Assembly (NCBI RefSeq): GCF_036632915.2
Contig: NZ_CP155552.1
Location: forward strand, 620,001 to 684,000
DNA: 64,000 nt
Source of the DNA: Faecalibacterium taiwanense
GTDB taxonomy: Bacteria > Bacillota > Clostridia > Oscillospirales > Ruminococcaceae
Direction: 5' to 3'
Below, piece after piece: positions 56,353-64,000 of the stretch. Positions within the stretch are counted from its first letter, which is position 1; every line of letters begins with the position of its first letter. The position numbers and the translations under genes are program-made. The notes beneath the pieces are model-generated. The model saw only the letters and a list, made by a program, of their open reading frames with translations. It was not told the DNA's origin and ran no database searches.

Positions 56353-57129
56353 TTATTTTCCGAGCCCCTTCAGCGCGCAGGCTGTGCAGGCGGTTCGGAC
56401 GTCGGGCTCCAGTGCGAGGATCCGGCGGGCCGTGTCTGTCTGCCAGCACTCAGCGCCACAGACGGGGCAGGTGGTGAGCTGCCAGTCGTCCGTCGGAGGC
56501 TCCGGGACGTTATCGCGCAGCGGCATGGTGAGGATCCCGCCGTCTCCGGGCTGGTGGGGTGAGAGGATGGGCTCAGGCTCGTCGGGGATCATAGTGCCGA
56601 GGAGCTCGTTGTACTTCTTGAATATGGCCTCCGACGCTGCGCTCCAGCTCTCGCCGTGCTCTGTGTCCTCCGGGGTGGCGACGTGGGCCAGCTCGTGCGC
56701 CAGCAGCTCATGGGCGGCGCTGATGGGCGCCTCGGCCGAGATGCAGACGATCGGCGTGCTGCCGTCGTCGGGAAAGATGGTCAGGCCATAGGCGGTGCCG
56801 TTGGTCTCGTCCCGCAGGTCGGGGACGTACTGCGCGACGTACTCGACGCCGGGGTAGAGCTCAGAGAAGGCCCGGGCCACGATGGCCGTCGGGTCGTTGA
56901 TGAAGGGCGAGGCCATCGGGCCGATCTTCTCGTACTGCTTCAGGGCCGTGTAGGTCTCGCGCAGCATGGCCCGCACTTCGTCCTTTTTGATGCCGTTGAT
57001 GGTTGGCCCGTTCAGGATCAGGTCGAGCATCCTGTCGCTCCAGTCCTGCATCAGGTGGGTCTCCGGCATACCGCAGCCGAAGGGCACGACGTCGACCTTC
57101 TCACGGGTGAGGGTTTCGTATTCTTTCAC
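56353..57129 (-). CDS. SprT-like zinc metallopeptidase
   Basis: 258 aa, GTG start with AAAGGAGCAGCACC. The metal site HELAHVAT with a downstream HGESW (third His) is the SprT/WSS1 layout, and AAHELLAHELAH around it. A zinc-ribbon-like CPVCGAE...CTACALKG ends the protein. In cells SprT proteins cut DNA-crosslinked proteins; a phage role is inferred. Confidence 0.78.
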   Translation of the reverse strand: MKEYETLTREKVDVVPFGCGMPETHLMQDWSDRMLDLILNGPTINGIKKDEVRAMLRETYTALKQYEKIGPMASPFINDPTAIVARAFSELYPGVEYVAQYVPDLRDETNGTAYGLTIFPDDGSTPIVCISAEAPISAAHELLAHELAHVATPEDTEHGESWSAASEAIFKKYNELLGTMIPDEPEPILSPHQPGDGGILTMPLRDNVPEPPTDDWQLTTCPVCGAECWQTDTARRILALEPDVRTACTACALKGLGK

Positions 57130-57146
57130 GGTGCTGCTCCTTTCAG

Positions 57147-57180
57147 AAAAGCCGAGCGGGCCGGAGCCCGCCCGGCGCTC
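57147..57180 (-). terminator. Terminator between 57.1 kb genes
   Basis: Minus strand GGGCGGGC-TCCG-GCCCGCTC stem followed by GGCTTTTCTG. Confidence 0.65.
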
Positions 57181-57183
57181 CAT

Positions 57184-57897
57184 TTACTGCATGACGACGA
57201 CCTTGCCGGCGTCGATCAGATCGCCCATGTTCTTCAGGAAGTAGTCGGCGATGTTCTTCTTGGCCTCGAGCTTCCAGATGCCTCCGTCAGCCTCGAAGAA
57301 GCCGATCCCCTCGTCGGGATCCACGCGCAGCAGGAACTCGCTCTCGGGCTGCTCCACCTCGAGGAAGGTGCGGAACGGCCGCAGCATGACGCGAGGCTTG
57401 ATCTCGACGACCGCGTTGAGGGCGACGCCCTGACGTGCCTCGACGGTCTGCGTGACGCCGTTGTCGTTGGTGCTGACGCTGTTCTCGTTGGTCATGCGAC
57501 TCAGCAGGTCGAGCAGGTAGGCCGTGCCCTCGTTGGGGATGCAGAGGCTCCGCAGCTCGATCAGAGCTACCTCGCGTCCTCTGAAGCCGGTGCGCAGGCC
57601 CGGGGCGTCAGCCTTGGCGCGGTAGAGCGTGTTGCGGGAGAAGTCGCTCAGGTAGGTGGTCATCACCTCGACGGTGTCGTTGCTCTTGACCTGCACCATG
57701 ATGGTCGTGCCGACCTTCTCGAGCTCGGTGCGGATCAGCTTGCAGATGCTATCGAGTCCGCTGACGCTGATGCAGTCAGGGCGGTCGACGTGCGGCGGGA
57801 TGCGGGTGAGTGATGCGTCGGCGTAGGTCTGGCCGTCAATCTCGAAGATCTTGGTCTCCTTCAGGCTGACGATTTTGTCGATCATTTTTGCGAGCAT
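57184..57897 (-). CDS. DUF2303-like phage protein
   Basis: 237 aa, cytosolic. MLAKMIDKIVSLKETKIFEIDGQTYADASL and a beta-rich middle; FLLRVDPDEGIGFFEADGG near the C-terminus. Resembles the DUF2303 proteins of early phage regions, whose role is not known. GGAGGACAACACA precedes the ATG. Confidence 0.6.
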   Translation of the reverse strand: MLAKMIDKIVSLKETKIFEIDGQTYADASLTRIPPHVDRPDCISVSGLDSICKLIRTELEKVGTTIMVQVKSNDTVEVMTTYLSDFSRNTLYRAKADAPGLRTGFRGREVALIELRSLCIPNEGTAYLLDLLSRMTNENSVSTNDNGVTQTVEARQGVALNAVVEIKPRVMLRPFRTFLEVEQPESEFLLRVDPDEGIGFFEADGGIWKLEAKKNIADYFLKNMGDLIDAGKVVVMQ

Positions 57898-57930
57898 TGT
57901 GTTGTCCTCCTTGTTCTGTGTTGTGGGTGT

Positions 57931-58302
57931 TTATCCGTGCTGGACGAGCTTCAGGAGCTTCGGGGCCTCCTGCTGCGTGCCGTCCATGTTCATTTGGCCG
58001 GGCACCTGCGGCACCATCTCGGCGACGACGAGCTCGCCGTTGCCGTCAGAGGTGACATAGAGAGCCGTGGCGACGGGGTTGGTGGCTGCGAGCGTAGACT
58101 TGGCCGTCACGGAGACGCCGATGGTGCGGCGCTCGTCGTCCGGGGTCAGCTCGATGGTGAGGGTGATTTTGCGCTTGGCCGTGGCCTTCGTGTTGGGGTC
58201 GAGGATGTTCTGGATCACCTTGTCCATCTCATAGTCGACGCGCTCCTCGAAGGCGCCGCGGGCCATCGACATGATGCTGTCGCGCTGGTTCTGTTCGTTC
58301 AT
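57931..58302 (-). CDS. Early phage protein (123 aa)
   Basis: MNEQNQRDSIMSMARGAFEERVDYEMDKVIQNILDPNTKATAKRKI opening and a beta pair ITLTIELTPDDERRTIGVSV are often seen next to DUF2303 genes in Clostridia phages, no known function. Shares ATGA with its neighbour. Confidence 0.65.
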   Translation of the reverse strand: MNEQNQRDSIMSMARGAFEERVDYEMDKVIQNILDPNTKATAKRKITLTIELTPDDERRTIGVSVTAKSTLAATNPVATALYVTSDGNGELVVAEMVPQVPGQMNMDGTQQEAPKLLKLVQHG

Positions 58303-58565
58303 GGGGTTTCTCCTTTCTTTCCGCTGCCGGCCGTGCCATACTTCTCGAGCGTGTCCTTCATCGCTCCGGCGATGCACTCGGCCATGATGGTCGCGGTCTT
58401 GGTTTCGCTGTTCTTGGCAGCCTGTTCAATGGCTGCGCGGATCTCGTCGGGCTCGTAGCCCGTGTTCTCGTAGGCGGCGAGCTTCTGGACGAGCACCTCC
58501 TTGGTGGCTGCGCTCCAGTAGCCCGTCTTGATGCCGTTGACTCTCTCGTGGGTCAGACGTTCCAT
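58299..58565 (-). CDS. Early phage protein (88 aa)
   Basis: MERLTHERVNGIKTGYWSAATKEVLVQKLAAYENTGYEPDEI is a recurring pattern of small phage proteins ('LxxYEDTGLxPEEI'). No function assigned. Confidence 0.65.
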   Translation of the reverse strand: MERLTHERVNGIKTGYWSAATKEVLVQKLAAYENTGYEPDEIRAAIEQAAKNSETKTATIMAECIAGAMKDTLEKYGTAGSGKKGETP

Positions 58566-58578
58566 GCTGGCCCTCCTC

Positions 58579-58947
58579 TCAGGTGGCCGATCCGAGCGTC
58601 ATCTGCTCGGCCTCGGTCGGGTTGTCTGCGTAGGCTGCGGCCGTCTGGCCCGTGGGGCCTGAAGGCTCCGCTCTGGCCCACACGGCCTCGGTGGCGTCCG
58701 AGCGGGTGGCCTTGCGGCGGCCGACCGTCGTGAGGATCCCGATCTCCTTCAGCTCTGTGAGCCGTGGGGCGACGTAGTTGCGGTTGAAGTACGGGATCCG
58801 GCCGGCTGCGACGAGCTCCTCAGTGATCTCGCTGGCCGTGAGCTCACGGTTGCCGAGGGTCTCGAGGATCAGGCGGCAGCGGGCAGCCCGCTTGGGGAGT
58901 ACGGCGTCATAGCTGCGGCGCCGGGTCTCTTTGGTTGTCTGGTTCAT
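58579..58947 (-). CDS. Winged-helix phage protein
   Basis: 122 aa from ATG 58947 (AAAGGAGGAAACAC upstream). RCRLILETLGNRELTASEITEELVAAGRIPYFNRNYVAPRLTELKEIGILTTVGRRK is a winged-helix DNA-binding domain (described by parts), similar to those of phage replication regulators. Target unknown. Confidence 0.7.
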   Translation of the reverse strand: MNQTTKETRRRSYDAVLPKRAARCRLILETLGNRELTASEITEELVAAGRIPYFNRNYVAPRLTELKEIGILTTVGRRKATRSDATEAVWARAEPSGPTGQTAAAYADNPTEAEQMTLGSAT

Positions 58948-59549
58948 GTGTTTCCTCCTTTCCGGCCAGCTCGACGCTGTCGGCTGGCGCGTCCTTGACT
59001 TCAGGCGTCGGTGCTTCGTTGCCCCACACGTCCCATCCCGGGGCGGCTTCTCGGGCAAAAAGCTCGATGCGGGGTAGGTCTCCCATCAGCTCGACGATCT
59101 TGTCGCGCACTTCGGCAGGCTTTTGACTATGCCTGCGCAGCGGCGAGAACACGAGCTGACCGACGCCGGCGCTGATGCGCTTCGGCTTGCCTTTGATAGC
59201 GATCAGGCAAGGTTCGGTATTACCTCGAGTCCAGCGGCCGAGGCCGAAAAAGTAGCCGTTTCCGCTGCGGTTCTGCTTGATCCACTGGAAGGCGATCGAC
59301 TTGTATTTGAAGCCCCACGCCTCGATCAGGTCGAGGGCCTCCTGCATCTTCGGGTATGTGGCCCACATAAAGAGCACACAGTCGTCAGCAGCTATACCCC
59401 CCCGCAGGGTTGACGGGGAGCTGCTTCAGCTCGTTGATGCTCATGGTCGCGTACTGCGCGGCAGCCGCGCCCGAGCATCCGCTGTCGCTGTAACTCCACG
59501 GCGGGTCGGCGTAAATGATGCTGTATTTCTTATCCGGGAACGGGATCAC
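58907..59549 (-). CDS. MT-A70 family adenine methyltransferase (frameshifted as sequenced)
   Basis: 213 aa once one base is removed from the C run at 59397-59403 (the only extra-base case). GTG start with GGAGGCAACAAC. YSIIYADPPWSYSDSGCSG carries the DPPW catalytic motif; LFMWATYPKMQEALDLIEAWGFKYKSIAFQWIK and LVFSPLRRHSQKPAEVRDKIVEL (KP-E), then RIELFAREAAPGWDVWGNE, are complete. Makes N6-methyladenine in phage DNA. Confidence 0.87.
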
Positions 59550-60151
59550 GTTGTTGCCTCCTTTCCGAGCACTTCCGACTCGATGCCGTGCAGGAACTTG
59601 ATGAAGCCGGCCGTCGCCGGTACTTCGTAGCGGGAGAGCTCTGCGTGCGTCATGTACTTGCGGCCGTAAATCTCGGCCATATCACGCCAGACGGGCCACG
59701 GCACGCGGTAGAAGTCCGTCAGGCTCACGGAGACGAGCACGAAGGCGATGGCGCCGAGCTTGTGATGGGCCTCGAGGTCGTCCTGCTGCTCTTGAGTGAG
59801 CCGGCGCTGCTCGATGCGCTCGTCGTCGGTGTGCTTGGCCTCGAAGTAGATGCTCCGGCCGCCCTTCAGGGTGCCGCCATAGTCCGGCTGGGCCTGCTTG
59901 GTATAGCAGGCGAGGAACTGGCCCTTGCGGTTCTTGGCGCCGAGGGGCTTCATGGGCTCCGGCGTCTTTTCGATCTTTGCGAGGCCGCGGCTGAGGTAGT
60001 AGTCGCACGAGGCCGAGATGATATTCTCGAAGTAGCCGCCGGCGACTCTGGCCTGCTTGCCGCGGATCTGCGCCATCATGTGTTTTTCGGCTGCGTAGGG
60101 CGTCGGGTCGTTGTAGCCCTCCGCGTTCTTTCTCGGGTCGTACTTCGTCAC
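59546..60151 (-). CDS. RecU-like Holliday junction resolvase
   Basis: 201 aa. GGYFENIISASCDYYLSRGLAKIEKTPEP, PDYGGTLKGGRSIYFEAKHTD (nuclease D and E-x-K), QQDDLEAHHKLGAIAFVLVSV, the pattern of RecU/'penicillin-binding protein-related factor A'. Cuts recombination joints before packaging. GTGA overlap with the MT-A70 start. Confidence 0.85.
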   Translation of the reverse strand: MTKYDPRKNAEGYNDPTPYAAEKHMMAQIRGKQARVAGGYFENIISASCDYYLSRGLAKIEKTPEPMKPLGAKNRKGQFLACYTKQAQPDYGGTLKGGRSIYFEAKHTDDERIEQRRLTQEQQDDLEAHHKLGAIAFVLVSVSLTDFYRVPWPVWRDMAEIYGRKYMTHAELSRYEVPATAGFIKFLHGIESEVLGKEATT

Positions 60152-60156
60152 GGCGT

Positions 60157-60654
60157 TCAGCCTCCGATCTCGATGTGGACGCCCGGATCGGAGATCAGGC
60201 GGTCGGCGAGCGTGAGGATGGTGGCACCGTCGAGGTGGACGTGGATGGAGCCGCCGCGGGCAGGCAGGTGGATCGTCACGCTGCCGATGTCGGGATCGTC
60301 CTCCTCGCCGCTTTCAGGCTCCTCGTCAGGCTTCAGCTCGCTGATGGCCTTGAAGCCGTTGCGGACGGGGATGCCGTGCGCCTTGGCGAGCTCGATCTCC
60401 GCGGCCATACCGGCCGAAGGGTGGTCAATACCGAAGGCCCACAGCTCGGAGCAGCCGAGCACCAGCTCGCTGCCGATCTTCAGGGCCAGCTCACGCTCCT
60501 CGGGGACGTTGTCGTCCATGAACTGCGTGAGATAGATGTGCGGGGTGACGGGGATGACGCCCTTCTCCACAGCCGCGCGGCTGTACTCCTTGGCGCGCTG
60601 GATGTTGTTCTCGTAGTCCCCGCGGCACGGGGAGCAGATGTAAACCTTTTTCAT
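60157..60654 (-). CDS. DUF4406 protein (nucleoside deoxyribosyltransferase-like)
   Basis: 165 aa. MKKVYICSPCRGDYENNIQRAKEY, FGIDHPSAGMAAEIELAKAHGIPVR: the Rossmann-like DUF4406 fold. The C-terminal 50 residues are an acidic spacer and a beta segment (VTIHLPARGGSIHVHLDG). Possibly nucleotide salvage or a DNA-glycosylase-like role; unproven. Confidence 0.75.
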   Translation of the reverse strand: MKKVYICSPCRGDYENNIQRAKEYSRAAVEKGVIPVTPHIYLTQFMDDNVPEERELALKIGSELVLGCSELWAFGIDHPSAGMAAEIELAKAHGIPVRNGFKAISELKPDEEPESGEEDDPDIGSVTIHLPARGGSIHVHLDGATILTLADRLISDPGVHIEIGG

Positions 60655-61145
60655 GTTGTCGTGTCCTCCTTCTGGTTCAGGGCTTTCGCCCATCGTTGTT
60701 TGTACTCGGCCGGTGGTTGTTTCGACGGGAAAAGAGAGAGCTGCACGGGCTTGGCGGCGTATCGTTCCTTGTTCCATCGTGGCTTTCCGGCTTTTGCGGC
60801 CTCCAGCGTCCAGCCTGCGGCCCTGAGACTTGTCCCGGGCTCGCTCTGGAGGATGAAGGTGATGATTTTGGCGTAGCCTTCCCGCTTTGCGCGTCTGGCG
60901 CAGGCTGCGTAAAGCGCCGAGCAGGCGTTCCGCGTGCCGTCCGTGCAGAGTCGTGTTACTTCGAGGGTGCTGCCGTTGTCGAGGTAGCGGCCGGTCGGCC
61001 TTCCGACGATTGCGACGCCGCAGAGGCGTCCGTCTTTGTAGGCTGCGAGGCTCCACTTGTGGCCGACGACTTTGCCGTGGTGCCTGTGCAGCTCCTCGAC
61101 GTAGGCGTTGGCCTCTCTGAGCGTAGTCTCGCGGATCTCGATCAC
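60651..61145 (-). CDS. XF1762-like N-acetyltransferase
   Basis: 164 aa, GTG start inside the DnaC-like stop (GTGA). HGKVVGHKWSLAAYKDGRLCGVAIVGRPTGRYLDNG, EVTRLCTDGTRNACSALYAACARRAKREGYAKIITF is the phage GNAT-like XF1762 pattern (given in parts). May modify a nucleobase or protein; substrate unknown. Confidence 0.78.
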   Translation of the reverse strand: MIEIRETTLREANAYVEELHRHHGKVVGHKWSLAAYKDGRLCGVAIVGRPTGRYLDNGSTLEVTRLCTDGTRNACSALYAACARRAKREGYAKIITFILQSEPGTSLRAAGWTLEAAKAGKPRWNKERYAAKPVQLSLFPSKQPPAEYKQRWAKALNQKEDTTT

Positions 61146-62107
61146 CTGCTGCGCCAGCTCTGGCCGGTGAGGGTGATGCCCCTGCACATTTCCATGAGCC
61201 GGTCGATGGTGGCCCGGGCCGTCATGCTGTCGTGGCTTTCTCGCGGTGTCATGCGGTCGATCAGGGCCTCGGTGTCGTAGTTGGTGGTCACTATGGTCGG
61301 CAGGTATGCCTCATAGCGGCCGTTGATGATGTTGTAGACCGTGGAGATCGCCCACTCGGTCGGCGGCTCCTTGCCGATGTCGTCGATCACGAGGAGCGGG
61401 ACGGTCTTGTAGATCTTCAGAACGTCGCTCTCGCTGCCGCCGGTCGTGGAGTAGGTGCGCTTGATGCGCTCCAGCAGGTCGATCATCGTCATGCAGATGA
61501 CCGGCTTGCCTTGCGCGATCAGGTGGTTGGCGATGGCAGCGGCGAGGTGGGTCTTGCCGGTGCCCGGCGGGCCCGCGATAAACAGGCCGTTGCGACCGGG
61601 TTCCTGACGACCGGGCTGCGGCAGCATGGCGTCGAAGCCTTCGGCATAGCGCCGGGCGGCTGCCGCTGCTCGCTTGTTGTCGTCGGTGAGCTGGAAGGTG
61701 GAGAAGGTGCGCCGCAGGAAACGGTCGCCCATGCCTGACTCGCCGACGATGCGCTTGATGCGATCCCGCATTTTCTTCTCCTCCTCAGCCTTGGCAGCTG
61801 CGGCCTCAGCAGCTTCGCGCTCTGCCTTCGCCTTCTCATAGGCAGCCACGGCCTCGGGGCAGGTGCATCGCTCGGCTCCGTAGGGAGGCCAGAGGATGCG
61901 GTTGCCGAGCTGGATGCCCTTGTGGTAGCGCAGGGCGCCGCAGAACTCGCAGGGGACGGGCTCAGGGACTCCGGGACGGCCGGCGAGGCGCTCGTCGTTG
62001 CTCCAGATCCAGTTACCGGCGTCACTCGTCGTCGGCCGGCTTGAAGCCCTTGCCCCAGTCTCGGCCGGAGCTGTCGGGCTGTTCAGGATCTCGCTGATTT
62101 TCTGCAC
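61142..62107 (-). CDS. DnaC-like replicative helicase loader
   Basis: 321 aa, AAA+ ATPase: FIAGPPGTGKTHLAAAIANHL (Walker A), VPLLVIDDIGKEP (Walker B), PTIVTTNYD (sensor 1) and the C-terminal arginine DSMTARATIDRLMEMC. N-terminal zinc-like site CEFCGAL...CTCPEA and a coiled Ala/Glu/Lys linker. Loads the host helicase on phage DNA. The GTG start overlaps the initiator gene by 86 bases. Confidence 0.87.
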   Translation of the reverse strand: MQKISEILNSPTAPAETGARASSRPTTSDAGNWIWSNDERLAGRPGVPEPVPCEFCGALRYHKGIQLGNRILWPPYGAERCTCPEAVAAYEKAKAEREAAEAAAAKAEEEKKMRDRIKRIVGESGMGDRFLRRTFSTFQLTDDNKRAAAAARRYAEGFDAMLPQPGRQEPGRNGLFIAGPPGTGKTHLAAAIANHLIAQGKPVICMTMIDLLERIKRTYSTTGGSESDVLKIYKTVPLLVIDDIGKEPPTEWAISTVYNIINGRYEAYLPTIVTTNYDTEALIDRMTPRESHDSMTARATIDRLMEMCRGITLTGQSWRSR

Positions 62108-62882
62108 CTTCGTTCACCTCCTCATTGTCCCAGTAGCCGCCGTTGAGCCATGTGCTCGGGTTCGGTATGTAGCGCCCGTTCTCCCGGCGCCACTGGTCGC
62201 TCCGCTTCTGAGCGTCGACCGCCTGCATGATCCTCTCGTGGAGCTCAGCGGTGGGCTTGATCTTGTTCCACGCCTTCAGAGCGTACTGCTTGCCGGTCTT
62301 TTTCGGGTAGGCTTTCCAGAACTCGAGAAATCTGGCCTCGACGAGCGACTTCGTGCCGCTGTCACTCCCCTCGTCAGAGGGGGAAGGGGGTGTATTACCT
62401 TCTCTTGTCTTATCTTCTCTACTCTGGTCTACTCTGCCTCCGGCTTTCTTGCGGCTGTTTGCCGGTCGTCCGGCGGTCGGCGTTGGGTCGTCCGGCGATG
62501 CGTCGGCAGACGCCGCAGCAGCGGCCCGACGACTGCGGGAGCGCTCTTTCTCGGCTTGCCGCTGGTCGATCAGCTTGCCGGCGTACTCGTACCAGTCGTG
62601 GATCTCGAGCGTCCCATCCTCTTTTTCGTCGATCCAGCCCGCCCGGATCAGCGTTTTCGCCAGCTTTTCGGGGTCTCCGTCCCACTGAGCAGCCCGCGAG
62701 ATCATGCGCGGCGTGATGTCGACGAGGCTGCCGGTCGGGGCGTTGTCGAGGGCCCACAGCCAGAACGAGACGAGCAGCCCCATCATGTGCGGCGGCTCGA
62801 CTTCGAGCTGGTCAGCAGCGTCGAACAGTTTGCGGTGATCCTTGAGTGTCTGATGCACTTGCAGCCATGCCACGGTCGTCAC
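62022..62882 (-). CDS. Replication initiator (replisome organiser)
   Basis: 286 aa. Winged helix N-terminal domain (TVAWLQVHQTLKDHRKLFDAADQL, LVSFWLWALDNAPTGSLVDI, MISRAAQWDGDPEKLAKTLI), basic linker, and a C-terminal DnaD-like/tail part (FLEFWKAYPKKTGKQYALKAW, NPSTWLNGGYWDNEE). Pairs with the DnaC-like gene. Confidence 0.82.
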   Translation of the reverse strand: MTTVAWLQVHQTLKDHRKLFDAADQLEVEPPHMMGLLVSFWLWALDNAPTGSLVDITPRMISRAAQWDGDPEKLAKTLIRAGWIDEKEDGTLEIHDWYEYAGKLIDQRQAEKERSRSRRAAAAASADASPDDPTPTAGRPANSRKKAGGRVDQSREDKTREGNTPPSPSDEGSDSGTKSLVEARFLEFWKAYPKKTGKQYALKAWNKIKPTAELHERIMQAVDAQKRSDQWRRENGRYIPNPSTWLNGGYWDNEEVNEGAENQRDPEQPDSSGRDWGKGFKPADDE

Positions 62883-62947
62883 CTCCTTTCTGTGGTCGTT
62901 TGTTTGTGGCCTGCTTTTGGTCGTCTGCCGGTCGTCCGGCGGTCAGG

Positions 62948-63370
62948 TTAAAATGGAAGGTCGCCATTGTCCTCGATCTCCGTGAAGTCGCCGGAGCCCT
63001 CAGAGTAGCCCGGATCGGCGAAGTCGCTGCCAGAGCTCTGGCCGCCGTCCTTCTTGCTGTCGCAGAAGTGGACGGAGTCGACCGTGATCTCGACGGCTTT
63101 GCGGCGGTTTCCGTCCTTGTCCTCGTAGCTGCGGCTCGTGAGCTCGCCCTCGACGAGGACGAGGCGGCCCTTGCTCAGGTACTTGCAGACAAACTCGGCC
63201 TGTGCGCGCCATGCGACGCACTCGATGAAGTTGGTGATCTTCTTGCCGTCCTTGGTCTTGCGGCCGGTGTCGCTGGCGAGGGTGAAGCTGGTGATCGCCG
63301 TGCCCTGCTGCGTGTATCTGAGCTCGGGGTCGGCGGTGAGACGGCCTTGGAGGCCGGTGTGGTTATACAT
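62948..63370 (-). CDS. ssb: Single-stranded DNA-binding protein
   Basis: 140 aa. OB fold MYNHTGLQGRLTADPELRYTQQGTAITSFTLAS, FIECVAWRAQAEFVCKYLSKGRLVLVEGEL and the C-terminal acid tip DNGDLPF for partner binding. Shares ATGTATAA-type overlap with the ERF gene. Confidence 0.93.
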   Translation of the reverse strand: MYNHTGLQGRLTADPELRYTQQGTAITSFTLASDTGRKTKDGKKITNFIECVAWRAQAEFVCKYLSKGRLVLVEGELTSRSYEDKDGNRRKAVEITVDSVHFCDSKKDGGQSSGSDFADPGYSEGSGDFTEIEDNGDLPF

Positions 63371-64000
63371 TACGCATTTCCTCCTTGCTGGTTATGCTGT
63401 GCGGCCGCATTGTCGAGGGACGTGCAGATCTCGTCGTACTCTTGGCGGGTCAGGGTGGCCGGATCCTGCTTTTTGTACTTCTCCACGATCCGGGCGTTGG
63501 TGCGCTCCTTGGTCATTCCCGCGGCCTCTGCCTTCTTGTAGAGGCGTGCGAGCTGCGCGTCGCTCAGACGGCCGGAGCTCTGCCCCTGACGGCCCTGTGT
63601 GGCCTGCTGGCGGCCTCCAGCGCCGGATCCTTTGCCCTGCGCGCCGAAGTCACTGTTGTCGGGGTCGTCCTCGCCTTGGTCGACGGTGAACTTCTCGAAA
63701 AGGTAGTATTTCAGGGCGTAGGTGTGGGCTGCGCCCTTGGCCTTGGCGGGGTCATCGTTCCAGCCGACGGCGTGGACGGTGGCCTCGATGGTCTCGTCGT
63801 CGTTGTCGAGGTTCAGCCAGCGGATCGTCAGGTCGGCCTCGTAGAGGAACATTAGCTTGTCGCCGTTGCGGGTCTTGGTCTGCATGGTGATCCAGTAGAC
63901 CGGGTCGCCGTTCTCGGCGTGGCGCGTGGCCTGCTCGCTGATGACGTCGAAGTCGACGCCGAGCTCGTTCATTATGGGGGTGATCTTCTCCCACACGTCG
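63370..64000 (-). CDS. ERF family recombinase (5' end outside window)
   Basis: Single-strand annealing protein, C-terminal 209 residues visible. GDKLMFLYEADLTIRWLNLDNDDE, VGWNDDPAKAKGAAHTYALKYYLFEKFTVD is the ERF signature; then a Gly/Gln-rich linker and a C-terminal helical part (LSDAQLARLYKKAEAAGM). The frame is open to the window edge, so the GTG at 63996 is probably internal. Confidence 0.85.
   Translation of the reverse strand, partial: DVWEKITPIMNELGVDFDVISEQATRHAENGDPVYWITMQTKTRNGDKLMFLYEADLTIRWLNLDNDDETIEATVHAVGWNDDPAKAKGAAHTYALKYYLFEKFTVDQGEDDPDNSDFGAQGKGSGAGGRQQATQGRQGQSSGRLSDAQLARLYKKAEAAGMTKERTNARIVEKYKKQDPATLTRQEYDEICTSLDNAAAQHNQQGGNA

Larger units (their letters stand above)
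22411..64000 (-). mobile_element. P2-like contractile-tail prophage with a diversity-generating retroelement (right end outside window)
   Basis: A continuous block of phage genes in the canonical order replication, packaging, head, tail, baseplate, fibres, DGR, lysis and regulation, nearly all on the minus strand. The left edge is placed at the end of the IS30-family transposase, next to AT-rich host DNA; no right edge, integrase gene or attachment repeat is visible. Tail sheath, tube, baseplate V/W/J/I and late protein D show a P2-type myovirus plan. About 16 genes have single-base breaks in the given sequence, yet no gene is missing from the plan, so the phage may be intact. Confidence 0.93.

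Noticed and set aside
22411-64000. A second variable repeat elsewhere in the prophage
   Set aside because: I looked for the GC-rich AAGCGGGGCGCAGGCC end in other fibre and late genes and found only the TR and the one VR. A computed search could still find a diverged copy.
22411-64000. CRISPR array or anti-phage defence cassette
   Set aside because: No regularly spaced short repeats; all genes here fit phage structural, replication or regulatory roles.

Overview
The host is a Faecalibacterium prausnitzii-like gut Firmicute (Oscillospirales). The 16S rRNA variable regions look like Faecalibacterium, and the gene content and GC-rich coding DNA with AT-rich spacers fit. I know of no direct contradiction, but this is recognition from memory and not an alignment.

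Host part (1-22.4 kb). cysE lies on the minus strand. A pyrimidine operon follows on the plus strand (pyrC-pyrF-pyrK-pyrD, then pyrE-carA-carB behind a second promoter). Its leader encodes a 29-aa peptide that runs into a U-rich tract and a perfect intrinsic terminator, the layout of pyrBI-type UTP-sensing attenuation. Next come an HU protein, a DEAD-box RNA helicase, a MerR regulator, a YbjQ-like protein, a CPBP protease, a full 16S-23S-5S rRNA operon without spacer tRNAs, a PadR regulator with a membrane partner and its own palindromic operator, and class II fructose-bisphosphate aldolase. Two imperfect palindromic intergenic repeats flank the helicase gene. An AT-rich stretch with about six DnaA-box-like motifs (22.08-22.23 kb) separates the aldolase from the prophage.

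Prophage part (22.4 kb to the right edge, not ended in this window). This is a P2-like contractile-tail phage, with almost all genes on the minus strand. Transcription-wise from right to left: ERF recombinase, SSB, replication initiator, DnaC-like loader, DNA-modification enzymes and small early genes (64-54 kb); terminase, portal, protease-scaffold, decoration and capsid (54-45 kb); sheath, tube, frameshifted chaperone, tape measure, baseplate and fibres (45-31 kb); a diversity-generating retroelement (31.4-27.8 kb); holins and amidase (27.5-25.1 kb); and a regulatory/lysogeny block with two XRE regulators, a TM2 protein on the opposite strand and an IS30-family transposase at the very edge.

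The main discovery is the diversity-generating retroelement (DGR): avd, a 95-bp template repeat (TR), a reverse transcriptase with the DGR motif IGNQSSQ and YMDD, and a target gene with a 95-bp variable repeat (VR). TR and VR differ at 16 positions, and every one of the 16 is an adenine in the coding-sense TR (25 adenines in total; none of the 70 other bases differ). The target is a DUF6273/lectin-like protein followed by fibronectin-like modules, so the phage probably diversifies a surface-displayed adhesin.

An important caution: about 17 genes (16 phage, 1 host) are interrupted by a single missing or extra base, nearly always in a homopolymer run. In every case adding (or once removing) one base restores a full-length gene, often with overlapping start/stop junctions. 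This is most simply a consensus-sequence error of the assembly, so I describe these as intact genes 'frameshifted as sequenced'.
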